From: Bacteroidales bacterium UBA5515
Lineage (GTDB): Bacteria > Bacteroidota > Bacteroidia > Bacteroidales > P3
Direction: 5' to 3'
Assembly (NCBI GenBank): GCA_002423895.1
Contig: DIOL01000013.1
Coordinates: 54,516 to 69,676, forward strand
Length of the DNA: 15,161 nt
Position numbers and translations under genes: made by a program. Within the stretch, counting starts at the first letter, position 1, and every line of letters starts with the position of its first letter. Below, in pieces: positions 6,579 to 14,087 of the stretch. Under the pieces are notes generated by a model. That model was given only the letters and a program-made list of their open reading frames with translations. It was not told where the DNA came from and did no database searches.

Positions 6579-7817
6579 ATGGAAAACTTAAATTTAATTG
6601 ATACCTTTTCAGAGTTCAAAGAGTTTAAAAACATTGAAAGAGAAACTTTGATGCGTATCTTGGAAGACGTTTTTAAGACATTAATGCTTAAGAAATATGG
6701 CTCTGATGAGAATTTTAGTGTTATCGTAAATATTGATAAGGGGGACTTGGAAATTTGGCGTAATAGATTAATTGTTGAAGATGGTGCTGTTGAAGATGAA
6801 AATACTCAGGTTTCATATTCTGAAGCTATTAAAATTGAACCCGATTTTGAAATAGGTGAAGAATTATCTGAAGAAATTAAATTTGCAGATTTTGGACGTA
6901 GAGACATACTTGCTATTCGTCAAAACTTGGCTGCAAAGATTCAAGATTATGAAAGAGCAAATATTTTTACTAAATACAAGGAAAAGGTAGGGGAAATTGT
7001 AGTTTGTGAGGTTTATCAGGTTTGGAAGAGAGAGATAATGGTTTTGGATGAAGAAGGTATTGAGCTTAATTTACCTAAGAGTGAACAAATTCCAAGTGAT
7101 TTTTACAGAAAAGGAGATACAATTAAAGCTGTTGTTTTGAAAGTAGAAATGAAAAATGGTGTTCCTCAAATAACTATTTCAAGAACTTCTCCAGTATTCT
7201 TAGAAAGACTGCTTGAACAAGAAGTTATTGAAATTTATGATGGATTAATTACCATTAAGGATATTGTTAGAGAACCAGGAGAAAGAGCTAAGGTTGCTGT
7301 TGAATCATATGATGACAGAATTGATCCAGTTGGTGCATGTGTTGGTATTAAGGGAAGTAGAATTCATGGAATTGTTAGAGAATTGAGAAATGAAAATATT
7401 GATGTTATAAACTTTACTCCAAACACTGAACTATATATAACAAGAGCATTGAATCCAGCTAAAGTTACTTCAATTAATTTAGATTTAGACAATCAAAGAG
7501 CTGAAGTGTTTATGCCAACAGATCAAGTTTCACTTGCTATTGGAAAAGGAGGTGCTAACATTAAATTAGCAAGTAAACTTACTAAGTTTGAAATAGATGT
7601 TTACAGTGATACCGATTTGAATTATGAAGACGTAGATTTGAATGAATTTACTGATGAAATTGAAGAATGGGTTATTGAAGAATTGAAAGCTATTGGTTGC
7701 GATACTGCAAAAGATGTATTAGCAATAAGTAAAGAAGAGTTAGTTGAAAGAACAGACTTAGAAGAAGAAACAATTGAGGACGTTTTAAAAACATTGAAAG
7801 CTGAATTTGAAGATTAA
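6579..7817 (+). CDS. nusA: Transcription termination/antitermination factor NusA
   Basis: NusA binds RNA polymerase and nascent RNA and modulates pausing, termination and antitermination. The 412-residue protein shows the N-terminal polymerase-binding domain (about 1-130), an S1 domain (about 135-202), and two KH domains. KH1 carries GIKG at 256-259 in the family signature DPVGACVGIKGSRI, and KH2 carries GKGG at 322-325. The C-terminal part (about 358-412) is short, with one helix-hairpin-helix-like unit (IEELKAIGCDTAKDVLAIS). This is the compact form without the long acidic repeats of gammaproteobacterial NusA. It starts 19 bases after rimP and ends 64 bases before the infB ATG. Its own operon leader contains a terminator-like hairpin, which would allow autoregulation. 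Confidence 0.96.
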   Translation: MENLNLIDTFSEFKEFKNIERETLMRILEDVFKTLMLKKYGSDENFSVIVNIDKGDLEIWRNRLIVEDGAVEDENTQVSYSEAIKIEPDFEIGEELSEEIKFADFGRRDILAIRQNLAAKIQDYERANIFTKYKEKVGEIVVCEVYQVWKREIMVLDEEGIELNLPKSEQIPSDFYRKGDTIKAVVLKVEMKNGVPQITISRTSPVFLERLLEQEVIEIYDGLITIKDIVREPGERAKVAVESYDDRIDPVGACVGIKGSRIHGIVRELRNENIDVINFTPNTELYITRALNPAKVTSINLDLDNQRAEVFMPTDQVSLAIGKGGANIKLASKLTKFEIDVYSDTDLNYEDVDLNEFTDEIEEWVIEELKAIGCDTAKDVLAISKEELVERTDLEEETIEDVLKTLKAEFED

Positions 7818-7881
7818 AACATATTGGCAAGCAATTATAGAATTAACATCAACTAAACTAAAAAAAGAGAAAAAAACAAAA

Positions 7882-10800
7882 ATGTCAGAAGAAAATAAAA
7901 CAATAAGATTAAGTAAAGTTGCGAAAGAATTTAATGTTGGAATTTCAACATTAGTAGATTGTCTTGCCAAAAAAGGGAAAATAATAGAGAGTAATCCTAA
8001 TACAAAAATTGACGGAGAGCTATATGACATTCTTGCTTCTGCTTTTCAATCTGAAAGAAAAGTTAAAGAAGAAGCGAGTAAAATAGATTTTGCAACTCCA
8101 AAAGCGAAAATTGAAGTTGAAGAAGTACATTCTGAAGTTCAAATTGAGCATAAGAAAGAGGAAATAAATACTCCTGAAATTATTATTAAGTCAACTACAA
8201 TTGATTTTGTTGAGCAGGCTCCTAAGAAAGAAGAAAAGGAAAAGAAAATTGAAAAGCCAGAGCCAGTTATAGAAAAGCCAATAGAAGTAGTTGAAGTTAA
8301 AAAGGAAGTAATTCCAGAACCGAAAGAGGAAGAAAAACCTGAACCAAAGAAGGAAGAAAAACCTGAACAAAAGGAGGAAACTATTGTAAGTTCTTCTGAC
8401 GACACACATTCTTTAAATATAGTTGGTAAAATAGATTTAAGTTCCATTAATTCTAAAACTAAACCTGCCAAAAAAACTAAAGCACAAATTGCTAAAGAAA
8501 AGGAAGAGAAAAAGAAGGTAGAGCAAGAGATTAAGGAAAAGAAAGTAGTACACGAAAAGAAAGAAAGTGAAAAGACTATCTCTAAAAATGAAAAAGAAGA
8601 GGTGGTTGTTGACAAAAAAATAGAAATTGAAGAAATAAAAGAAAAACCTGTTATTGTTAAAGAAACTCCTAAAGAAAAGATAGAAGAAAAAGTTATTAAG
8701 GAAGAGCCAAAATCTGAAGAGGTAGAAGTTGATAATTCTTCAGATGACAATAAGGATAATTTTATTGAAACTCAATACGTGAAGCTTTCTGGTCCAAAAG
8801 TTCTTGGTGAAAAGGTTGATTTGTCTCAATTCAATAGACCAAAGAAACAAATTGTTCCTGCATCGCAAAATAAAGATGGAAATGCATCTGATGATGCTAA
8901 AAAGGACAAGAAAAAACGTAGAAGAATAAAACAATCTCAAACTCAAGCTCAAGCTAAAACAATTCAACCTCAAACTGCTGCAACTCAAGATGCACAAAAG
9001 AATAAATTAAAGAAGGATGACAAGAAATCTAAATTTAGTAAACCAAAGAAGGAATTAAAGAAGGTTGAAATCAATAGCGAAGAGATAGAAAAACAAATTA
9101 AAGAAACTCTTGCTCGTTTATCTCCACTTGGAAAATCTAAAGCATCAAAGCATCGTAGAGAAAAACGTCAAACAATATCTCAACAACAACAACATGAGTT
9201 TGAACAAGAGATAGAAAACCAAAAGATATTAAAAGTAACAGAATTTGTTACTGCTAATGAATTGGCAACTATGATGGATATTCCGGTTACAAAGATTATT
9301 TCATCTTGTATGTCTTTAGGTATGTTTGTTTCTATCAATCAACGTTTGGATGCTGAAGCAATTCAATTAATTTCTGAAGAGTTTGGTTTTACAACAGAGT
9401 TTGTTAGTGCTGAAGTTGTTGAAGCAATTGAAGAAACCGAAGAACAGGATAAAGCAGAAGACTTAGTTCCAAGATCTCCAATTGTAACAGTTATGGGACA
9501 CGTTGACCATGGTAAAACATCATTGCTTGACTATGTCAGAAAAACAAATGTTATTGCTGGAGAAGCAGGAGGAATTACTCAGCATATTGGAGCTTATGAA
9601 GTAAAGCTAAATAATGGAAAGAGAATAACATTTTTAGATACTCCAGGTCACGAAGCTTTTACTGCTATGCGTGCTCGTGGAGCAAAAATAACCGATATTG
9701 CAATTATTGTAATTGCTTCTGATGACAGAGTGATGCCTCAAACAGTTGAAGCTATCAACCATGCTCAAGCTGCAGGGGTTCCAATTATATTTGCTTTGAA
9801 TAAGATTGATACAAATGGAGCCGATCCTGAAAAGATTAAAGGAGAATTAGCAAATATGAACCTTTTGGTTGAAGATTGGGGAGGTAAATACCAAAGTCAG
9901 GAAATTTCAGCTAAGAAAGGAATAAATGTTGATTTACTTTTAGAAAAGGTACTTCTTGAAGCAGAACTTTTAGACCTTAAAGGAAATCCTAAGAAAAGAG
10001 CAAAAGGAACTGTTATTGAGTCTTCATTAGATAAAGGTAGAGGTTTTGTTGCAAAACTATTAGTTCAAGAAGGTTCAATCAGTCAAGGAGACTTTGTTTT
10101 GGCTGGTTCTACTTTTGGTAGGGTTAAAGCTATGTACAATGAAAGAAATCAGTTAATAAAAGAAGCTGGTCCTTCAGCTCCAGTTCTACTTCTTGGATTA
10201 AATGGTGCTCCTCAGGCAGGTGATACTTTCAATGTTATGGCTTCAGAAAAAGAAGCAAAAGATTTAGCAACACGTCGTACTCAATTACAAAGAGAACAAG
10301 GTTTAAGAACACAAAAGCATATTACTCTTGATGAGATTGGTAGAAGAATTGCAATTGGAGACTTCAAGCAACTTGATATTATTATTAAGGGAGACGTTGA
10401 CGGTTCAGTTGAAGCTTTGGCAGATTCATTACTAAAACTATCTACTCCAGAAGTTCTTGTTAATGTAATTCATAAATCTGTTGGACAGATTACCGAATCT
10501 GACGTTTTGTTGGCAACAGCTTCAAATGCAATTATTATTGGTTTCCAAGTTCGACCTTCATTAGGAGCAAGAAAACTTGCAGAAACTGAACAAATTGATA
10601 TTAGATTGTATTCCATCATTTACTCTGCAATTAATGAAATTAAAGATGCTATTGAAGGAATGCTTTCTCCAGAAATTGAAGAAAAGATTGTTGCAAACCT
10701 TGAAATTAGAGAAACATTTAAGATAACTAAAGTTGGAACAATTGCAGGTTGTATGTGTTTAGATGGAAAAATAAACAGAAATACAAAGATTCGTGTTATT

Positions 10801-10977
10801 CGAGATGGTATTGTTACCTACTCTGGAAAGCTTGCTTCTTTAAAACGTTTCAAAGACGAAGTAAAAGAAGTTGTAGCAGGACAGGATTGTGGTTTAAATA
10901 TTGAAAACTACAATGATATTAAGGTTGGGGATATTGTCGAAGGATACGAAGAATTTGAAGTAAAGAGAAAACTATAA
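7882..10977 (+). CDS. infB: Translation initiation factor IF-2
   Basis: IF-2 is the GTPase that brings initiator tRNA to the ribosome. I use the ATG at 7882 (1031 residues, MSEENKTIRLSKVAKEF), which opens the conserved IF2 N-terminal domain; the frame is open to a TTG at 7807 that overlaps nusA but adds no recognisable sequence. Residues ~60-430 are a long, low-complexity, Lys/Glu-rich linker with repeated KPE/EEKPEP units, as in other Bacteroidota. The G domain has G1 GHVDHGKT (539-546), G3 DTPGHE (586-591), G4 NKID (640-643) and G5 SAKKG (676-680), followed by the EF-Tu-like domain II and the C-terminal IF2 domains. It closes the rimP-nusA-infB operon, and tRNA-Arg follows 16 bases later. 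Confidence 0.97.
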   Translation: MSEENKTIRLSKVAKEFNVGISTLVDCLAKKGKIIESNPNTKIDGELYDILASAFQSERKVKEEASKIDFATPKAKIEVEEVHSEVQIEHKKEEINTPEIIIKSTTIDFVEQAPKKEEKEKKIEKPEPVIEKPIEVVEVKKEVIPEPKEEEKPEPKKEEKPEQKEETIVSSSDDTHSLNIVGKIDLSSINSKTKPAKKTKAQIAKEKEEKKKVEQEIKEKKVVHEKKESEKTISKNEKEEVVVDKKIEIEEIKEKPVIVKETPKEKIEEKVIKEEPKSEEVEVDNSSDDNKDNFIETQYVKLSGPKVLGEKVDLSQFNRPKKQIVPASQNKDGNASDDAKKDKKKRRRIKQSQTQAQAKTIQPQTAATQDAQKNKLKKDDKKSKFSKPKKELKKVEINSEEIEKQIKETLARLSPLGKSKASKHRREKRQTISQQQQHEFEQEIENQKILKVTEFVTANELATMMDIPVTKIISSCMSLGMFVSINQRLDAEAIQLISEEFGFTTEFVSAEVVEAIEETEEQDKAEDLVPRSPIVTVMGHVDHGKTSLLDYVRKTNVIAGEAGGITQHIGAYEVKLNNGKRITFLDTPGHEAFTAMRARGAKITDIAIIVIASDDRVMPQTVEAINHAQAAGVPIIFALNKIDTNGADPEKIKGELANMNLLVEDWGGKYQSQEISAKKGINVDLLLEKVLLEAELLDLKGNPKKRAKGTVIESSLDKGRGFVAKLLVQEGSISQGDFVLAGSTFGRVKAMYNERNQLIKEAGPSAPVLLLGLNGAPQAGDTFNVMASEKEAKDLATRRTQLQREQGLRTQKHITLDEIGRRIAIGDFKQLDIIIKGDVDGSVEALADSLLKLSTPEVLVNVIHKSVGQITESDVLLATASNAIIIGFQVRPSLGARKLAETEQIDIRLYSIIYSAINEIKDAIEGMLSPEIEEKIVANLEIRETFKITKVGTIAGCMCLDGKINRNTKIRVIRDGIVTYSGKLASLKRFKDEVKEVVAGQDCGLNIENYNDIKVGDIVEGYEEFEVKRKL

Positions 10978-10993
10978 AATAAATATATAGTTT

Positions 10994-11065
10994 GCCCCTG
11001 TAGTTCAACGGATAGAATGGAAGTTTCCTAAACTTTAGATAGCAGTTCGATTCTGCTCGGGGGTA
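10994..11065 (+). tRNA. tRNA-Arg (anticodon CCU)
   Basis: The 72-base sequence folds as a complete cloverleaf. The acceptor GCCCCTG pairs with CGGGGGT (two wobbles), the D stem GTTC pairs with GAAT, the anticodon stem GAAGT with ACTTT encloses the loop TTCCTAA, and the T arm is AGCAG-TTCGATT-CTGCT with discriminator A. Anticodon CCT reads AGG (Arg), and the D loop GGATA has the A20 arginine determinant. The CCA end is not encoded. It lies 16 bases after infB and is probably transcribed with it. Its 3' end is also the boundary where the decayed accessory region begins. Confidence 0.95.
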
Positions 11066-11080
11066 CAAGTTTAAATATTA

Positions 11081-11142
11081 TATTGCTGCAATACAATGAA
11101 ATAAAAGTTGTGCAGATAGTAATTGCACAACAATTGCACAAC
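11081..11142 (+). repeat. Cluster of palindromes and an 11-bp tandem repeat next to tRNA-Arg
   Basis: Three structured elements sit within 62 bases. TATTGC-T-GCAATA (11081-11093) is a near-perfect palindrome. GTTGTGCA (11107-11114) is an inverted copy of TGCACAAC, which occurs twice (11124-11131 and 11135-11142) inside an exact tandem duplication of AATTGCACAAC (11121-11131, 11132-11142). The two right-hand copies can pair alternatively with the left arm. No U-tract follows directly, so this is not a simple terminator. Recombinase arm sites or a protein-binding array are possible; no function is proven. Confidence 0.6.
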
Positions 11143-11151
11143 ATAAAAGAA

Positions 11152-11488
11152 TTAAGCAGTTTTTTTGGATTTGGAAGTTGATTTTTTAACTTCCTTTTTT
11201 TGTAGGAGATTAGGAAACTTTGAAATTGTTTCTTTGGCAATCACTAAATTAAGTATTGCGTCTTTTTTTAAAGAATTGTCATCTTTATTGTCACCTAAAT
11301 ACTGTTAATGTTTCTCGTGATCTATTTTTAGCTTAGTAAAAGATATATAATATTTAACTAAGTCTTTGCCTTACAATTTTATAAGTTCTTTTATAAACCT
11401 TCTCGATTAATGATTTTTTGGTAAATTCATTACTTAAAATACCATAATATTGTTGACTGATAATACATTTTCTTTTTTTTATTGAGCC
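11152..11488 (-). pseudogene. Remnant of an unidentified minus-strand gene
   Basis: Two protein-like stretches lie on the minus strand in different frames. The upstream one (11488-11354, 44 residues) contains SQQYYGILSNEFTKKSLIEK and ends at a TAA. The downstream one continues in another frame with DLVKYYISFTKLKIDHEKH, then an in-frame TAA (11307-11305), then 50 more residues including AILNLVIAKETISKFPNLLQ and a lysine-rich tail ending in TAA at 11154. Composition and helix-like patterning look like real coding sequence broken by one frameshift and one stop. No start codon opens any piece. I do not recognise the family. The lysine-rich tail overlaps the plus-strand terminator at 11173-11201, so that part could be coincidental. 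Confidence 0.4.
11173..11201 (+). terminator. Intrinsic terminator after infB/tRNA-Arg
   Basis: GGAAGTT (11173-11179) and AACTTCC (11188-11194) form a perfect seven-base stem with an eight-base loop, followed immediately by seven T residues. The T-tract is on the plus strand only, so this ends transcription arriving from infB and tRNA-Arg. Confidence 0.8.
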
Positions 11489-11520
11489 TTAATTTATTAT
11501 ATAATATGCAATTAACGGTT

Positions 11521-11528
11521 CAAAGATA
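11521..11528 (-). promoter_or_regulatory. Possible relic promoter for the decayed minus-strand gene
   Basis: The minus strand reads TATCTTTG, a match to TAnnTTTG, about 33 bases upstream of the first readable residue of the minus-strand remnant. No -33 element is evident, and in AT-rich DNA such matches arise by chance, so this is tentative. Confidence 0.25.
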
Positions 11529-11631
11529 TGATTTTTTGAATTTAGCGAAGCTAACATGTAAAAAAGTTGCTCAAATATAGATAAATTGTTCGAATTTTTT
11601 TGTATAATATTGCAGTCAAAACAAAAATGTT

Positions 11632-12779
11632 ATGCAAGAAAAAATTCGTATTTACAATAGTAGCTATAATAGAGTGTTTCCTGTTCCAGAAGAAAAGGAA
11701 AAAGGATTAATCGCCAAAGCTAAGAATTTAGGAATGAATTATGAATTAATTTCAGCACCTGCACATCAAATAAAACAAACAAGTTGAGCAAGGAAGAAGA
11801 CAAGTAATGATTGAAAACATTGACTTCAATTCTCAACTTGCAGAAGTTCGTAACGAAAAGCAAAAACAATTTATTAGAGATAGAATACTTCCAGATATTA
11901 ATAATCTGGCTTCAATTAAAATTCAATCTTTGGATATATTGGAGCAAAAAGGTAAAATATCTTCTTTCAATAGAAACTATCTTTCTAATCAAATTTCAAG
12001 AAAGGCACAAAAATTTCAAGATGTTACACTTAGGACAATGGATTCTTTCAATAATGATAATGTTGAAGTAATTGCTACAGCATGTTATATTTCTATCTTT
12101 AGAAATTGATTAAATGCTTGTTTCCTTATCCAATTAGGAAATGCAAATGAACAAGTCAAGCAGGAATATATGGAAGCTAAGAATATAATTCAATCAAATG
12201 ACCATACTTCATCCAATTAATTAATAGGTTATGATATTCTTAATAGTGTTTTGCAGTCTGTACCTTATATGACTGACTTTGCTTTATTGGGTGGAGTTGG
12301 TAGTCTAAGTAAGTAAAACAGTTATCAAAGGCGTAACAAATGCTTTAATAAAAGGTGGAGTTAAGAAAAGAAGTGTAATAAAAGCAGGATAATTTATAGC
12401 AGAACAAGCACCAAAATTACTTGTTTATAGTACACTTAACTCTAACGGATATATCAATGAACAAGAAAAGGCTATTGAAAGAGTTGGGCAAGACTTCAAA
12501 CTAATAGATATAAAACTATCAGATGTGGCAAAAGATTATGTAAAGAATGAAACAGAGTATGCAGTTGAAGGAAGTGGAGCTTTAATTTATAAAGGTATTA
12601 GATTAATAAAAGGAAACTTTTTCAAGTATTTAGAGAATAAAGCTCCAGACGAAATAAAAGCTATTTACTCTAAAATAATATTAGATAATAACAAACTTAA
12701 AAAAGTTGGTAATTCAGTTAAAGGAGTTTGCAAGGCTACAAAGGTTGATGATTTAGCTGGGAATATACAGAAGAATTAA
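11632..12779 (+). pseudogene. Broken gene of about 380 codons, unidentified
   Basis: One ancestral reading frame can be followed through at least five lesions. It opens at ATG 11632 (MQEKIRIYNSSYNRVFPVPE) and loses frame near 11779, where removing one A restores KQQVEQGRRQVMIENID. It continues to an in-frame TGA at 12107 and a TAA at 12218, shifts frame again near 12312, meets a TAA at 12390, and ends at TAA 12777-12779. The longest intact tail contains YAVEGSGALIYKGIRLIKGN. The predicted protein is mostly soluble and helical, with a hydrophobic, glycine-rich patch (MTDFALLGGVGSL) around 12270-12305. I recognise no family. The position just behind a tRNA would suit a phage or other mobile-element cargo protein, but nothing in the sequence proves that. 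The two largest open pieces are 11807-12109 and 12525-12779. Confidence 0.7.
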
Positions 12780-12818
12780 TGCAAAACATTGTAGATACAG
12801 TTGTTTGGAATGAAATGA

Positions 12819-13022
12819 CTTGGTAATTCATCTCTTGCCTCTAAATACGCTTCAAAAGAAAGTTTTGGACATACTGGATTTACTGGAACTTATTTTTGGA
12901 TTGAACCAAAGGAGAACTTAACATTTGTATTCCTTGCCAATAGAGTTTATCCTGATCAAAATAATGGAAAGCTTTCTAAAAAAATATTAGAACAAATATT
13001 CATGACTTGTTTTACGAATTAA
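12819..13022 (+). pseudogene. C-terminal fragment of a beta-lactamase-fold serine hydrolase
   Basis: The last 67 codons of a class C beta-lactamase/penicillin-binding-protein-like serine hydrolase are readable, from LGNSSLASKY to a TAA at 13020-13022. The stretch SFGHTGFTGT contains the HTG triad that replaces KTG at the third active-site motif of these enzymes, and it is followed by the strand pair WIEPKENLTFVFLANRVYPD typical of the family. In Bacteroidota this ending also occurs in proteins that fuse a glycoside hydrolase family 3 domain to a beta-lactamase domain. The catalytic SxxK and YxN motifs and everything before them are missing. An in-frame TGA precedes the fragment, and 12779-12826 reads MQNIVDTVVWNEMTW in another frame. 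It abuts the preceding pseudogene, so a deletion probably joined the two relics. Confidence 0.75.
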
Positions 13023-13058
13023 AAAGATGCTACTAAGCATTTTTGTTAACCTACTGTT

Positions 13059-13848
13059 ATGATTTCAAAAGCTAAAGCCACACTTCTAATTGAATATGCC
13101 AAGACATATAATACCAAAGATTTTATTGAAACTGATCCAATAAGATTTCCTCATCAATATTCTAAAAGACAAGATATTGAAATATCTTCTTTTATCAGTA
13201 CTTGGCTGGCTTATGGCAATAGAAAAGTAATTCTTCAAACTCTATCTCTAATTCATCAAGAAATTAACCTCAACTACACCAACAGTCCATATGAATACAT
13301 TAAGCAAAGAGGTTTCGAAAAACACAAAAACTATAATCAATCACTTTATAGTTTCTACAAGTATAAAGATTACTTCACTCTTTGTGGTACTTTATACAAA
13401 ATATATATTCTGGAAAAGAATAATTCACTTGAAGAAAAAATTGAAAAAGAGCTAAACTAAAATATAAAAATGCCAAACAAGATACTACAAATTCAAATCC
13501 CTGCTTAGATGTTATTGAAATAATAATTGAAATCTTTAAAGACTTTGAAGGCATTCCAATAAACATAAAATCAGCCTGCAAACGACTTTGTATGGTGATT
13601 TGAAGGCTGGTTAGAAATGATAATATAGTTGATTTAGGCATTTGGACAATACTTCAACCCCAAGATTTAATAATTCCAGTTGAAACTCATGTTCACCAGC
13701 AGGCCCTATTGCTAAATCTAACAATGTAAAAACAAGCCAATATGCAAACAGCATTTTAAATAACTGCTAAGCTTAAAGAAGTTTTTTTCTAAAGACCCTA
13801 CCCTTAGTGTTTTTTTCTCTTTTTGGATATGGAGTTAACAATAAATAA
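13059..13848 (+). pseudogene. Broken TIGR02757/DUF2400 family gene
   Basis: The first 133 codons are intact and show the family signature: DFIETDPIRFPHQYSKRQDI, then the EISSFISTWLAYGNRKVI segment. The stop at 13458 results from a frameshift. Reading on from 13457 in another frame gives KDFEGIPINIKSACKRLCM, then a TGA at 13601 where relatives have tryptophan, then RLVRNDNIVDLGIW and LIIPVETHVHQQALL, which are the conserved second half. Further stops (13727 and beyond) and shifts follow, ending in SLFGYGVNNK with TAA at 13846-13848. The total span of about 263 codons equals the usual full length of roughly 255 residues, so the gene decayed in place rather than being truncated. The function of this family is not established. 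The order and spacing of conserved blocks make the identification firm. Confidence 0.85.
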
Positions 13849-14013
13849 AAAAAATCAAGAATATCTAAATTTATCTTTAGTTTATCCTCAAAAAACTATC
13901 AATCATAATTAAAAATATATCAATCAAAAATCAATAAATTTTAAATTAATATAAATTTATATTTCTTAAGATCAATTAGTTGGAAATATTTGTCAAAAAA
14001 ACTGCAAAATTAT

Positions 14014-14045
14014 TTTGCTGTATAGAAAATTATTTCCTAAGTTTG
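14014..14045 (+). promoter_or_regulatory. Bacteroidota promoter for the secreted-protein gene
   Basis: TAAGTTTG (14038-14045) matches the -7 consensus and TTTG (14014-14017) lies 20 bases upstream as the -33 element. Transcription should start near 14052, about 36 bases before the ATG. The rest of 13849-14087 is very AT-rich, with no gene or strong hairpin that I can see. Confidence 0.75.
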
Positions 14046-14087
14046 TCGCAAATTTTCAATATATTAATAATTAATCCTTTTAGTATT

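Noticed and set aside
7807..7881. TTG start for infB that would overlap the nusA end and add 25 residues.
   Set aside because: The added residues are not similar to IF-2, and the ATG at 7882 begins exactly at the conserved N-terminal domain.
8139..8750. A long Ser/Phe-rich minus-strand frame opposite infB.
   Set aside because: It is the complement of the Lys/Glu-rich IF-2 linker (GAA/AAA codons read backwards as TTC/TTT), not a gene.
11028..11240. A 70-codon minus-strand frame ending in PPSRIELLSKV.
   Set aside because: Its N-terminal part is the antisense of tRNA-Arg, a well-known source of spurious annotations, and the rest shows no coding pattern in that frame.
12107..13603. Possible reassignment of TGA to tryptophan, because TGA at 13601 (and perhaps 12107) falls where Trp would fit and no intact gene here ends in TGA.
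   Set aside because: Intact genes use TGG throughout and contain no in-frame TGA, while the same pseudogenes also carry TAA stops and frameshifts. Simple G-to-A decay explains it.
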